Below are positions 8,885-17,798 of a stretch of 64,000 bases of DNA, piece by piece. The stretch comes from Caulobacter sp. (lineage in GTDB: Bacteria > Pseudomonadota > Alphaproteobacteria > Caulobacterales > Caulobacteraceae): assembly GCA_026225565.1 (NCBI GenBank), contig JAMFTA010000110.1:1-64000 (forward strand), in the 5' to 3' direction. A program made the translations under genes and the position numbers. The notes under the pieces are model-generated. The model was not told the origin of the DNA. It ran no database searches and saw nothing but the letters and a program-made list of their open reading frames with translations. Numbering within the stretch: the first letter of the stretch is position 1; each line of letters opens with the position of its first letter.

Positions 8885-9472
8885 ATGAAAAACAACTATT
8901 TTTTACCCATGCCCTCCACTCTGGCCAACGCCGACGCGCTCCTATTTCGTCAGCTTGCGAAGCTGGGGGCGGGTGATTTTGAGCACTTGAATGGCACCTT
9001 GGAGCAGCACTTTGTCAGTGTGCGAGCAACTCTTGTAGAGTGGGGCGCCGATCAGACGCTTTGTCGTGCCGGCTTATTCCACGCCGCTTACGGTACGGCA
9101 GGGTTTACTCCCATGATGATATCCCTCGACCGCCGCAGAGAGATCGGTGCGCTTATTGGGCTGAGCGCTGAGAGAAGTGTTTATACTTACTGCGCCTGCG
9201 ACCGCAGGCACGTCTGGCCGCAGATCGGCACGTCAGAGATGGTTGTTTACCGTGATCGGTTTACGGGAGAAGAGCGACCGATATTCAGGGACGAACTTCT
9301 GACTTTTTGTGAGTTAACTTGCGCCAACGAGATTGAAATCGCTCTCCGCGACGCGGATTTTCTGAGCCGACACGGTTCTACCTTAGGTGCATTATTTGGC
9401 CGGTGGAATGATTTGCTTAGTGCGCCCGCATCGGAGGCCGTTCAGAAAGTTTTTGGCGCCCCTCGACGCTGA
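8885..9472 (+). CDS. DUF6817-like hypothetical protein
   Basis: A 195-aa soluble protein whose DNA is visibly less GC-rich than its neighbours. The core has a conserved-looking segment LNGTLEQHFVSVRATLVEWGADQTLCRAGLFHAAYGT, then GLSAERSVYTYCACDR. The HLxGTLxxH and HAAYGT pattern recalls the DUF6817 family, sometimes found in biosynthetic clusters; its activity is unknown. It may act on a small-molecule substrate (inference). The gene sits alone between the FliL-like gene and a 270-base gap, which together with base composition suggests acquisition by transfer. Confidence 0.65.
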   Translation: MKNNYFLPMPSTLANADALLFRQLAKLGAGDFEHLNGTLEQHFVSVRATLVEWGADQTLCRAGLFHAAYGTAGFTPMMISLDRRREIGALIGLSAERSVYTYCACDRRHVWPQIGTSEMVVYRDRFTGEERPIFRDELLTFCELTCANEIEIALRDADFLSRHGSTLGALFGRWNDLLSAPASEAVQKVFGAPRR

Positions 9473-9742
9473 TGTGATCGCGATCTGAGGCCCGATACGA
9501 CTTGAACCGGAACGACAAGGTTTCCCTGGCTTATGAATGGTCTCCTAAGGATCGCCTTCACCCGTGAACAACTACGCCAAAAACCGCCGCCATATCCCCT
9601 CGCCCACCATGTCTCCGTAGACGTATAATCACGCTACAAAGCGAGATACGAAGTCGACTGTCGCTATAAATCCATCCCCGCTTTCTCCCTGCGTCGCGCT
9701 TGAAAAAGGTCTCGCCCATCGAGGTGAGGCATTTCCCCCGCC

Positions 9743-11605
9743 TCAGGCCCGCTTAGCCTTGATATAGGCCTCGATGGCGGTCTCCAGCACCGCCAGGGGC
9801 ATGGCCCCGGCCAGGAGGCCCGCGTCGTGGAAGTCGCGGATGTCGTAGCGGGCGCCGAGCTCCTTTTGCGCCCGCCCCCGCAGGCGCAGCCAGGTGATCT
9901 TGCCCACCATGTAGCTGCAGGCCTGGCCCGGCCAGACGCAATAGCGGTCGATCTCGCCTTGGGCGGAGCTGACCGGATCGCCCATCAGCTCGACGAAATA
10001 CTGGGTGGCGCGCTCGCGGGTCCAGCCCATGGCGTGCAGGCCCGTGTCGGCCACCATGCGCCCGGCGCGGAACAGGGCGTCGTGCAGATAGCCGATGCGG
10101 CCCAGGGGATCTGAGGCATACATGCCGATCTCGTCGGCCAGCTGTTCGGCGTAGAGGGCCCAGCCCTCCAGATAGGCGTTGAAGCTCGGCAGGTTGTAAT
10201 CGACCCCGAGGATCTGCTGCACCAAAGGCAGCTCGGTGGATTCGTTCTCCAGCGCCCCTTGCAGATAGTGGCCGGGAATGCCCTCGTGGTGGGTGAGGGT
10301 CGGCAGGGTCCAGCTGGGGACCTCCGAGGTGTCGCGCAGGTTGATGTAGTAGGAGCCGGGGCGCGAGCCCCCCACGCCGGGGGGCCAGGCGTAGGCGCCC
10401 GGCGCGCCGCTTTCCAGATAGGGCGGCACCCGGCGGATGACCATCTCGGCTTTCGGCAGGGTGGCGAACACCTGGGGCAGCTTGGCGCGCACCCGGTCCA
10501 CCTGGCCGTGCAGGTCGGCCAATAGCTTATCTTTGCCAGCCTCGGTGTTGGGATAGCGGTACTTGGGGTCGTCGTAGAGGGCGCGCAGGCGCGGGCCCAC
10601 CCCGCCCTCGGTCAGGCCCTGGACGCGCAGCGCCGCGTCGAGCTCGGCGGACAGGGTCTTAGCCATATCCTCGCCCATCTGGTGGATTTGCGCGGCGGTG
10701 AGGTCGGTGGTGATATTCTGGCGCAGGGCTTCTGCGTAGAAGGCCTCGCCGTCGGGCAGGCGAAAGACGCTGGGCTGATGGCCGGCATGGGGCTGGGCGG
10801 CCTTCAGGGCGTCGATCTGGCGGTCGAGCGCCGGGGCGATCTGGGTCTCCAGGATGCGCGCGGCCTGGGCGGCGTAGTCGCCGGGGATGGCGTGCTCCTT
10901 GGTGCGGCGGGCGATGGAGGTCGCCAGGGTCGAAGCGGCGGGGGCGGTGGCCCGAAGCTCCGCGATCTGCTTGAGGGTCTTGTCCATCAGGTAGTCGGGC
11001 GGGATCACGCCGAGGGCCGCGGCCTGGCGGAAACGGTCGGTCTCCTGATCCAGGCAGGCGGCGAAGGCGTGCAGGCGGGCGATATAGGCGTCCGCGTCGT
11101 CCTTGCTCTCCACCACATGCTGGCTGTCCATGAAGTCGGGGACCGACTGATAGGCGCCGGTGATCTGGCTCAGCACATAGGGGGAGATCTGGCCGGCCAT
11201 CTGGTCCCAATAGGGGAAGCGGGCTTGGGCGGCGTTCTCGGCGAACCAATAGCTGAGGGTGTCGTAGACGGCCTTGGAGCGCCCCGTGGCCGTGCGCCGG
11301 TCGATGGCCTGCAGCCGCTCCAGCCGCCGGGCCGAGACGCTGGTGAACCGATGGCGCTCGCGCTCCGAGCGGTCGTTCAGGCGAAACTTGGTCTCGGCAT
11401 ACTTGCCCCGGTCCAGGCCCATCAGGGTGGCGGTCTCGGGCAGGGTCTGCAAGAGGTCCTGGGCGGTCTCGTCGAATAGGACCTGCAGGGCGAAGGCCGG
11501 CGTCGGGGCGGAGCGCGCGGCCAGCGGTGCCGCCAGGCCCACGCCCAGGGCAGTGGTGGAGATGAGAAGATCGCGGCGGGTCTGGGGGCGGCGGGTCTGG
11601 GGCAT
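9743..11605 (-). CDS. DUF885 family (metallopeptidase-like) exported protein
   Basis: A 620-aa protein with a Tat-like leader (RRPQTRRDLLISTTALGVGLA). It contains the DUF885 hallmark LTHHEGIPGHYLQ near residue 438, a zinc-binding HExxH-like arrangement, followed by NAYLEGWALYAEQLADEIGMY with a likely third ligand Glu. The family is thought to be peptidase-like and periplasmic. Length is typical. The start is uncertain: an ATG 36 bases upstream is in frame, but the chosen one gives a compact leader. Two such genes are common in Caulobacterales; only one is here. Confidence 0.85.
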   Translation of the reverse strand: MPQTRRPQTRRDLLISTTALGVGLAAPLAARSAPTPAFALQVLFDETAQDLLQTLPETATLMGLDRGKYAETKFRLNDRSERERHRFTSVSARRLERLQAIDRRTATGRSKAVYDTLSYWFAENAAQARFPYWDQMAGQISPYVLSQITGAYQSVPDFMDSQHVVESKDDADAYIARLHAFAACLDQETDRFRQAAALGVIPPDYLMDKTLKQIAELRATAPAASTLATSIARRTKEHAIPGDYAAQAARILETQIAPALDRQIDALKAAQPHAGHQPSVFRLPDGEAFYAEALRQNITTDLTAAQIHQMGEDMAKTLSAELDAALRVQGLTEGGVGPRLRALYDDPKYRYPNTEAGKDKLLADLHGQVDRVRAKLPQVFATLPKAEMVIRRVPPYLESGAPGAYAWPPGVGGSRPGSYYINLRDTSEVPSWTLPTLTHHEGIPGHYLQGALENESTELPLVQQILGVDYNLPSFNAYLEGWALYAEQLADEIGMYASDPLGRIGYLHDALFRAGRMVADTGLHAMGWTRERATQYFVELMGDPVSSAQGEIDRYCVWPGQACSYMVGKITWLRLRGRAQKELGARYDIRDFHDAGLLAGAMPLAVLETAIEAYIKAKRA

Positions 11606-11706
11606 GTGCGGTCCATGGAAGCCTAGCTTGCGCAACCGCATAAGCCGCTAGCTTTCCAGCGGCAAGGCGGGCGGGACCCGCTGGCGCCTATCCGCCGGGC
11701 CGAGGC

Positions 11707-12228
11707 CTAAACCCCACCCGCGTGCTCGGCGACGTAGGTCTTGGGGTCCTTGTCCACGGCCTGCACGCCCGTGATGTTGGAGGCCTCAAACGCGGCGAAG
11801 TCCACCGCCAGGTCGTGGCGCAGCTGCAGACCGACGTGGCGGCGAAAGTCGGTCAGGCCCTCGCGCTCCTCTTCGGCCATGTGGTCGCCATTGGCCTTGT
11901 TGGCCGCGGCGACGGCGGCGAACCAGCCGTCGGTCCCTACCTGATGGCGGGCGGCGGCGGCCACCGCGTCGCGGATCTCATTGTGGTCCTTGATGGCGTC
12001 CAGAGTCTCGTCGGCGGCTGAGTTCTTGCCGCCGGCGCCGTCGCCCAGGCGCAAGAGCTGGGGATAGAAGAAGCGCTCCTCGCCCTCGGCGTGCACCTCC
12101 AGAAACGCCGCCAGCCGCCGCCACAGGACGCCGAGGACGCGGGCGTCAGACGGGCTGAGCTGGTCGATCATGGCGAACAGCCGCCGCTGCTCGTGGTGGT
12201 CGTCGAGGATAAGCTGGGTGATGTCCAT
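11707..12228 (-). CDS. Hemerythrin HHE-domain protein
   Basis: A 173-aa helical protein with the di-iron hemerythrin pattern. His residues occur in LILDDHHEQRRLF, in FLEVHAEGEERFFYP (H..E..F), in IKDHNEI and near KANGDHMAEEE. Such bacterial cytoplasmic HHE proteins bind oxygen, nitric oxide or serve in iron or oxidative-stress responses; the exact role is unknown. I chose the ATG at 12228 because the longer reading frame overlaps the upstream pdeM gene and starts with low-complexity sequence. The gene follows pdeM on the same strand. Confidence 0.85.
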   Translation of the reverse strand: MDITQLILDDHHEQRRLFAMIDQLSPSDARVLGVLWRRLAAFLEVHAEGEERFFYPQLLRLGDGAGGKNSAADETLDAIKDHNEIRDAVAAAARHQVGTDGWFAAVAAANKANGDHMAEEEREGLTDFRRHVGLQLRHDLAVDFAAFEASNITGVQAVDKDPKTYVAEHAGGV

Positions 12229-12304
12229 GGGCGCCCCGACGGACGAAGCGTCCGCGCTACTAAAGCCATTGGCGGGCGCCGAAGTTCCGCCGCCGCCCTT
12301 GAGG

Positions 12305-13081
12305 TCAGTCGCCGCAGAGGGCCGCATGGGCGATGGGATGCACCGCGCCGTCGCCCGGGACGCCGGCCCCTAAAACCCCGGCCAGAGGCGGGCGGTCGAA
12401 CAGGCCGTCGAAGGCCGAATCGCAGGCGTTCAGCCCCCCTGCATAGGCCCCGAACGCCGGCAGGATCAGCCGCGACCCGTCGGTGAGGAAGCACCGCCGC
12501 CGCACCCCCCGTCCCCGCGCCACGATCTTGGCGCAGGGATGCAGGTGGCCCGACACCTCTCCGGGCTGGAGGTTCGCGCGGGGCTCGTGGCGCAGGGTCA
12601 GGCCGGCGACGGCGATCTCGCCGGCCACCACCCCCGGCAGGGCGGGGCCGAAGGCCGCCAGCCCCTCATCGTCATGATTGCCCACCGCCCAGACCAGATC
12701 CCTCCCCCGGCCCAGCGCCCCGATGCGCAAGAGGTCGTCGGGCGCCAGGCGCGAAATGGCGCGGGCGTCGTGAAAGCTATCGCCGAGCAGCACCACGGTT
12801 TGCGGATTAAGGGCGGCGATCTCGGCCTGAAGCTTCATCAGGGTGGCGCGGGTGTCGTAGGGTGGCAGGAGCTGGCCCCGCGCGGCGTAGCTCGATCCCT
12901 TCTCCAGATGCAGGTCGCCGGCGACCAGCATCCCGGCCCCCTCGATCCACAGGGCGCCCGACGGCCGCAGACATACCGGCTCGCCCAGGAGCTCGATCCA
13001 CAGGGCCCCGCAATCGGAGCGGGCCAGCACGATGGGCGCGGGCTGAGGCTCGATGCCGGCGGAGATGCGGACCCACTTCAT
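12305..13081 (-). CDS. pdeM: Ligase-associated DNA damage response endonuclease PdeM
   Basis: A 258-aa calcineurin-like metallophosphoesterase with all expected metal motifs: GDLHL (55-59), GDSFHD (100-105), GNHD (134-137) and GHLHP (178-182). PdeM proteins are nucleases coded beside an Lhr-type helicase and often an ATP-dependent ligase. Here the helicase is upstream on the same strand, but a 765-base methyltransferase gene lies between them, which is unusual. The N-terminal 20 residues before GALWIELLGEPV are not typical, so the true start may be further downstream. No ligase gene is in the window. Confidence 0.85.
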   Translation of the reverse strand: MKWVRISAGIEPQPAPIVLARSDCGALWIELLGEPVCLRPSGALWIEGAGMLVAGDLHLEKGSSYAARGQLLPPYDTRATLMKLQAEIAALNPQTVVLLGDSFHDARAISRLAPDDLLRIGALGRGRDLVWAVGNHDDEGLAAFGPALPGVVAGEIAVAGLTLRHEPRANLQPGEVSGHLHPCAKIVARGRGVRRRCFLTDGSRLILPAFGAYAGGLNACDSAFDGLFDRPPLAGVLGAGVPGDGAVHPIAHAALCGD

Positions 13082-13127
13082 CGACGCCTATTATCGCCTC
13101 CGCCCCGGGCCCGCCAGATCGAGACGC

Positions 13128-13892
13128 CTATTTCCAAGTGGCCAAGGAAAAGGATGGGCCGCCGAGGGTGTTCTGGACATCGTCGATGACTTCGACACGG
13201 CTGTGGCCGAAGTGTTTGAAGGCGGCGACGATGTCATCTTTTCCGAGCCAGCGCACGCCCTCGGCCAGTCCACCCCAGAACCTTCCCGCGGAACGATCCC
13301 GGTAGCCTTTGGCGTAATGGAGCGCCTCATACCCTTCGAACGTTATAGAGCGCTGTTTGTAGCCTTTGCACAAAGCGGGATCGTAGTAATGCGACCAGAG
13401 GAATGACTTGTCGGCCGCATCGCAAATAAGCTTGATCAGCTTAAGCGGGTCCATCATGTGATAGAGCACGCCAGATGCAAAAACCAAGTCGAACCTTTCG
13501 CCCCCCATCTCAAGAAATTCGACAAAATTCCCCAGCATGAATTTTGAATTGAGCGCGAATATCTCTTTGACGACGAGGCACTTGAGAAACGCCTCGGCAT
13601 TGCCTTCGATCGCCGTAACCTGAGCGCCCAGCTTTTCCAGCTGAAACGTATGCGCCGCTTCCAGAGGCCCCAACTCTAAAATCCGCATTCCACTCAAACT
13701 TCCAAACGCCTTGGCGGCATATTCCGGCCTGGGATCATGGGTAAACAGGTGCGCGTCGCCAGACTGAAGGTCGCCGGGGAGGCTGCTAGCCCAATGGCCT
13801 TTGAAGATATCGACCGCATTTTGGGGCGCTGGGAATTCGTCGCAAAATTTTCGAAATTCCACGCCTGTCGCCCCCGTGGAACGCAACTGCAA
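13128..13892 (-). CDS. Class I SAM-dependent methyltransferase
   Basis: A 254-aa protein with SAM-binding motif I at 71-80 (ILELGPLEAA), an acidic end of strand 2 at Glu96 (VTAIEGN), and motif IV-like FDLVFASGVLYHMMDP, which matches the type-11/type-12 small-molecule methyltransferase pattern. The substrate is unknown; a sugar or lipid carrier target is possible. The start is a TTG (13892) or an internal GTG ten codons on. Its DNA is lower in GC than the surrounding genes and it separates lhr from pdeM, so it was probably inserted there. Confidence 0.75.
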   Translation of the reverse strand: MQLRSTGATGVEFRKFCDEFPAPQNAVDIFKGHWASSLPGDLQSGDAHLFTHDPRPEYAAKAFGSLSGMRILELGPLEAAHTFQLEKLGAQVTAIEGNAEAFLKCLVVKEIFALNSKFMLGNFVEFLEMGGERFDLVFASGVLYHMMDPLKLIKLICDAADKSFLWSHYYDPALCKGYKQRSITFEGYEALHYAKGYRDRSAGRFWGGLAEGVRWLGKDDIVAAFKHFGHSRVEVIDDVQNTLGGPSFSLATWK

Positions 13893-14000
13893 GACAGGGG
13901 CTCCATCGCAATTTTGGTAAATTGGTGCGTTATCTGGCCGACCCGGATGGGGGATGCAAGGATAGAAGCGCCTGCAAAGCCAAGGATGTCTGCGGCTCCC

Positions 14001-16580
14001 TCACGCCAAGTCCATGGCTTCGGCTATGAGTTCGTCGGCGTTTTCCTGCAGGAGCGCTTCGGCGCCCGCGCCGGCGATGGTCTCGCGGCCGATTTCCAGC
14101 AGCACCGGCACGGCGAAGGGCGACACGCGCGTCAGCCGCACCGGGGCGATCCGCCCCTTGATCCGCTGTAACAGCCGCCCCAGCCGCGCCACGTCCAACG
14201 TCGCAGTGGCCGCATCGGCGCGGGCGCAGCGCAACAACAGGTGATCCGGCTGGTGGCGACGCAAGACGTCGTAGATCAGATCCGAGGAGAAGGTCACCTG
14301 TCGGCCGGACTTCTCCTGGCCCGGAAAGCGGCGCTGGATCAGGCCCGACAGGGTGGCGCACTGGCGAAAGGTGCGCTTCATCATGAAGCTTTCGTCCAGC
14401 CAGGCCTCCAGATCGTCCCCCAACATGTCCTCTTGAAAGAGGGTCCCCATATCGAGGTCGTCCATGGACTTTAGCCCCCAGACGGCCAGGGCGTAGTCGT
14501 TGGCGACAAAGCCGAGCGGCTGCATCCCTCCCCGCTCCAGCCGCCGAGCCAGGAGCTGGCAGAGCGTGCCGTGGCTGATCCGCCCATCGAACGGGTAGGC
14601 GACCAGGAAGTGGCGCTCGCCGCGAGAGAAGGTCTCCACCAGCATCTCGTCCTCAGACGGGATGCGGGAGCGCAGGGCCTGGATCTGCAGCCACTCCTGC
14701 ACATCGTCGGGCAGGCGCGGCCAACCCGCCCGGTCGGCGATCATCCGGCGCACCCGGCGGGCGAGGTAGGTGGAGAGGGCGAACTTGGAGCCGCCCCAGC
14801 TGGGGTTTTTCGCTTCCGCGCCGGGGGCTGGGGTGACCAGACAGTCCATGCCGGAGATGGTCTCGAAGCGCCACACCTGACCGCCGAACAGGAAGGTGTC
14901 GCCCGGCGTCAACTGCTCGAGAAACCCCTCCTCCATCTCGCCGATCTTGCGCCCGCCGATGCGCTTGCCGCTGCGGCTGGAGGCGACGCGGATGCTCAGC
15001 ACCGGGATGTCGACGATGGCGCCCACGTTCATGCGGTGGCGCTGGGCGGTGTCGAGGTTCCTCACCCGCCAGCGGCCGTCCTTGCCCGGCACGATGCGGC
15101 GAAAGCGGTCGTAGGTCTGAAGGGCGTAGCCGCCGGTGGAAACGAAATCCAGCACCCGGTCGAAGTCCTCCCGCGTCAGGTCGGCGTAGGGGCCTGAGGT
15201 GACGATCTCCGCATAGAGGTCGCCTGAGTGGAAGGGCTCGCCGCAGGCGCAGCCCATGATGTGCTGGGCCAATATGTCTTGCGCGCCGATGCGGAGGGGA
15301 TCGCCGTCCAGATCGTTGGCGGCCACCGCCTCCACCGCCGCCTGGCATTCCAGGACCTCGAAACGGTGGGCGGGGACCAGCAAGGCCCGCGACGGCTCGT
15401 CGAGCCTGTGGTTGGCGCGGCCGATCCGTTGCACCAGGCGAGAGGATCCCTTGGGCGCGGCCAGCTGGATCACCAGATCCACCGCCCCCCAGTCGATGCC
15501 GAGATCGAGGGTCGAGGTGCAGACCACGGCCCGTAGTTCGCTCCGCGCCATCGCCGCCTCGACCTTTCTGCGCTGCTCAGCGGCGAGCGAGCCGTGGTGC
15601 AGGGCGATGGGCAGATTATCCTCGTTCAGCTCCCACAGGGTCTGGAAGGCGAGCTCGGCCTGGAAGCGGGTGTTGACAAACACCAGCGCCGTCTTGGCGG
15701 TCTTGATGGCGGCGTAGACCTCGGGCATGGCGTGGCGCGCGGTCCAGCCCGACCAGGGCACGTGGTTTTCGGAGAGGAGCACGTCGATGATCGGCGGCGC
15801 GCCGGGATCGCCGAGGACGATATCTGCGCTTCCCTCCCCCCTGGAGGGGGAGGGACCGAGGGTGGGGGGGACGGGCGCGACCTCCACCGTCTTGCCGCTC
15901 GCCCCCCCATCCCCAACCCTTCCCCCTCCAGGGGGGAAGGGAGAGAGCCATCTTCGCAGCATCTCCGGATCGTTCACCGTGGCCGACAACCCCACCCGCC
16001 GCATCCCCGGCGCGAACTGTTGCAGCCGCGCCAAGGCCAGGTTCAGCAAATCCCCGCGCTTTGAGGCGTGCAGGGCGTGGATCTCATCCAGGATCACGCA
16101 TTGCAGATCCTCGAAATAGGCCCGCGATCCCTCCCAGGCGCAGAACAGGGCCAGTTGCTCGGGGGTGGTGAGAAGGATGTCGGGCGGATACAGCCTTTGC
16201 CGCTGCTTCTTGGCGACGGAGGTGTCGCCGGTGCGGCTCTCGACGCTGATCTTCAGCCCCATCTCGCCGATCGGGGCCATCAGGTTGCGCTGCACATCCA
16301 CCGCCAAGGCCTTCAGCGGCGAGATGTAGAGGGTGTGGACGCCCGGTTTGGTGTTGCGCGGCGCCCGTTCGGAGAGTTCGATCAGGCTGGGCAGGAACCC
16401 GGCCAAGGTCTTGCCGCCGCCGGTGGGAGCGATCAGCAAGACGTCGCGCCCTTCGCGGGCCTTTTGCACCATCTCCAGCTGATGGCGGCGCGGCCGCCAG
16501 CCCCGCCCGTCGAACCAGGCATCGAACCGCTCGGGCAGGCCGCTTTCAGTCAGACGCAGTTGGGCGGCGGCGGCGGGCAT
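14001..16580 (-). CDS. lhr: Ligase-associated DNA damage response DEXH-box helicase (Lhr family)
   Basis: An 859-aa superfamily 2 DNA helicase. Walker A APTGGGKT is at 51-58, the DEIH box at 165-168, motif III LSAT at 198-201, and motif VI QRIGRANHR in the second RecA domain, followed by the winged-helix and beta-barrel Lhr core. It is expected to unwind or remodel DNA in repair with PdeM. Residues about 215-251 are an extra Gly/Pro-rich segment coded by a palindromic repeat (separate entry); the reading frame is kept open through it. Otherwise the protein looks intact. Confidence 0.9.
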   Translation of the reverse strand: MPAAAAQLRLTESGLPERFDAWFDGRGWRPRRHQLEMVQKAREGRDVLLIAPTGGGKTLAGFLPSLIELSERAPRNTKPGVHTLYISPLKALAVDVQRNLMAPIGEMGLKISVESRTGDTSVAKKQRQRLYPPDILLTTPEQLALFCAWEGSRAYFEDLQCVILDEIHALHASKRGDLLNLALARLQQFAPGMRRVGLSATVNDPEMLRRWLSPFPPGGGRVGDGGASGKTVEVAPVPPTLGPSPSRGEGSADIVLGDPGAPPIIDVLLSENHVPWSGWTARHAMPEVYAAIKTAKTALVFVNTRFQAELAFQTLWELNEDNLPIALHHGSLAAEQRRKVEAAMARSELRAVVCTSTLDLGIDWGAVDLVIQLAAPKGSSRLVQRIGRANHRLDEPSRALLVPAHRFEVLECQAAVEAVAANDLDGDPLRIGAQDILAQHIMGCACGEPFHSGDLYAEIVTSGPYADLTREDFDRVLDFVSTGGYALQTYDRFRRIVPGKDGRWRVRNLDTAQRHRMNVGAIVDIPVLSIRVASSRSGKRIGGRKIGEMEEGFLEQLTPGDTFLFGGQVWRFETISGMDCLVTPAPGAEAKNPSWGGSKFALSTYLARRVRRMIADRAGWPRLPDDVQEWLQIQALRSRIPSEDEMLVETFSRGERHFLVAYPFDGRISHGTLCQLLARRLERGGMQPLGFVANDYALAVWGLKSMDDLDMGTLFQEDMLGDDLEAWLDESFMMKRTFRQCATLSGLIQRRFPGQEKSGRQVTFSSDLIYDVLRRHQPDHLLLRCARADAATATLDVARLGRLLQRIKGRIAPVRLTRVSPFAVPVLLEIGRETIAGAGAEALLQENADELIAEAMDLA
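15828..15938. repeat. Palindromic repeat inserted in frame within lhr
   Basis: Two inverted arms of about 35-38 bases, rich in runs of C and G around a CCTGGAGG-type core, flank a centre of roughly 40 bases. The arms pair almost completely. They encode an extra low-complexity stretch (residues about 215-251) between RRWLSP and ADIVLG, where Lhr proteins normally have only a short link. The size and coding position recall palindromic elements known in Rickettsia genes. Confidence 0.7.
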
Positions 16581-16629
16581 CCGTTACCTATATCATGTTC
16601 CCCGTTCGTTTCGGCTAGGGGCGCGCCTC

Positions 16630-17031
16630 TCAATCCACCGCGCTGAGGCGAGACCGAATGTCTTGGTAGGCCCCCTCTATGAGCGCACCCAGCGCCCCTT
16701 CGTTCACCGCCTGCCCCCAGCGGAGCTTGACGTGCCGCATACGCTTGCCGGCGCCATCCAAAAGCCCGGCCGGGTCCTCAAGCATCGCCCCATAGAAGAA
16801 GCCGACATTCGCATGGGCGCTGAACGCGTCGACATAGGCGAACGGCGCCTCACCGACGCAGGCCGTAGGATGGCCGTCCTGCAGAAGCTCGGTGACGTCC
16901 GGTCCCAAGACGCGCATCCTTTCAAACCACGGCTGCACGATCCGCCGCAACTCGCGATCCGGAGCGGAGAACCAGGCGTCGATGCCTGGGTCTCGCCGCA
17001 CGGCGCTCGGGAAGAGGAGGAGCTTTTCCAC
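16630..17031 (-). CDS. DUF1801 domain protein
   Basis: A 133-aa protein with a GTG start (17031). It matches the DUF1801/YdhG-like pattern: helical start (ELRRIVQPWFERMRVLGPDVTELLQDGHPTAC), then FAYVDAFSAHANVGFFYGAML and a C-terminal VKLRWGQAVNEGALGALIEGAY. The family is small, cytoplasmic and of uncertain function. It lies 50 bases before the lhr start, on the same strand. Confidence 0.75.
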   Translation of the reverse strand: MEKLLLFPSAVRRDPGIDAWFSAPDRELRRIVQPWFERMRVLGPDVTELLQDGHPTACVGEAPFAYVDAFSAHANVGFFYGAMLEDPAGLLDGAGKRMRHVKLRWGQAVNEGALGALIEGAYQDIRSRLSAVD

Positions 17032-17116
17032 AAGTCCAGATTGCCAGCTTGGTTGACGATGTCGAGGGTCTCCCGCGCCGTAGCAGTCGGGCGGCGGCGG
17101 CGCCTCTAGCCGGGGT

Positions 17117-17521
17117 TCAGTTCACCACCCGGCGCGCATCCGGTAGATCCAAGGAGAACGGCGGTACGGCGATGTCGAAGGCTTGGCCGAAGTCTGTGAC
17201 CATCCGGTAGCTGCCGACCATGCTGCCTGACGGCGTCGTCAGGGGACAGCCCGAGGCGTAGGTGTAGGCGTCGCCGGGCCGCAGGGTCGGCTGATCGCCC
17301 ACCACGCCCGGCCCTTGCACCTCCTCCACCTTGCCCAGGCCATCGGTGATGGTCCAGTGGCGGGAGATCAGCTGCACCGTCTCAGCTGAAGCATTGACGA
17401 TCTCGATGGCGTAGGCCCAGACCCAGCGGTGGGCCTCGGGATCGGACTGCTCGGCCAGGTATTGCGGCCGCACGCGCACGATCAGGCCGCGGGTCTCGGC
17501 TTCATAGGGATAGTCGCTCAT
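17117..17521 (-). CDS. apaG: Co2+/Mg2+ efflux protein ApaG
   Basis: A 134-aa FN3-like beta-sandwich protein with the ApaG signature: YAIEIVNASAETVQLISRHWTITDG, then GVVGDQPTLRPGDAYTYASGCPL and SMVGSYRMVTDFG. Length is standard. The family has been linked to cobalt resistance and may bind pyrophosphate; the name is historic. I chose the ATG at 17521 (MSDYPYEAETRG); the longer frame to 17596 runs into element DNA. In this genome the mobile element begins within about 60 bases of the start, so the original promoter has probably been replaced. Confidence 0.9.
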   Translation of the reverse strand: MSDYPYEAETRGLIVRVRPQYLAEQSDPEAHRWVWAYAIEIVNASAETVQLISRHWTITDGLGKVEEVQGPGVVGDQPTLRPGDAYTYASGCPLTTPSGSMVGSYRMVTDFGQAFDIAVPPFSLDLPDARRVVN

Positions 17522-17798
17522 CGATACCTTATAGCTGTCATCCCGGCCGAAGGAGTGTGAAATTATAGGCAATTGAATTAATTGACATAATTTCAATTCC
17601 TTTTGCCTGTGTAGGAGTTGTGTAGACTATTTTTACCTGCACAGGGGTTTTAGGCTAGTTTTTCAATCCTCTGGCTAGCAGATGGAAGCGGGTTTTGCAC
17701 CCGGGGCCGCGATATTATCCACATCGTCCGCGCGTCGGACGGTCCGGCGGGCTTCTTCACAGCCGCCGCGCATGATGGCGTCATCGCGGCCGCCGCAC
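17522..17798. other. Left junction of the mobile element, no gene
   Basis: Composition falls sharply here: the stretch 17560-17640 is AT-rich beside the GC-rich apaG. A TCATCCCGGCCG remnant at 17538-17549 matches the end of a palindromic repeat whose complete copy lies at 42425-42516, beyond the right end. A perfect DnaA-box sequence TTATCCACA is at 17715-17723. No coding region is seen. Confidence 0.5.
17573..17582 (+). repeat. Candidate left attachment repeat
   Basis: The 10-bp sequence TTGAATTAAT occurs here, 51 bases upstream of apaG, and again at 42393-42402, between the integrase and metZ. The two copies bracket the foreign DNA in direct orientation. Ten AT-rich bases could match by chance, so this is only a candidate att core. 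Confidence 0.35.

Noticed and set aside
15616-15951. Separate small genes within the repeat region of lhr
   Set aside because: Frames come from the palindrome's low-complexity sequence; the helicase frame is clearly the real one.
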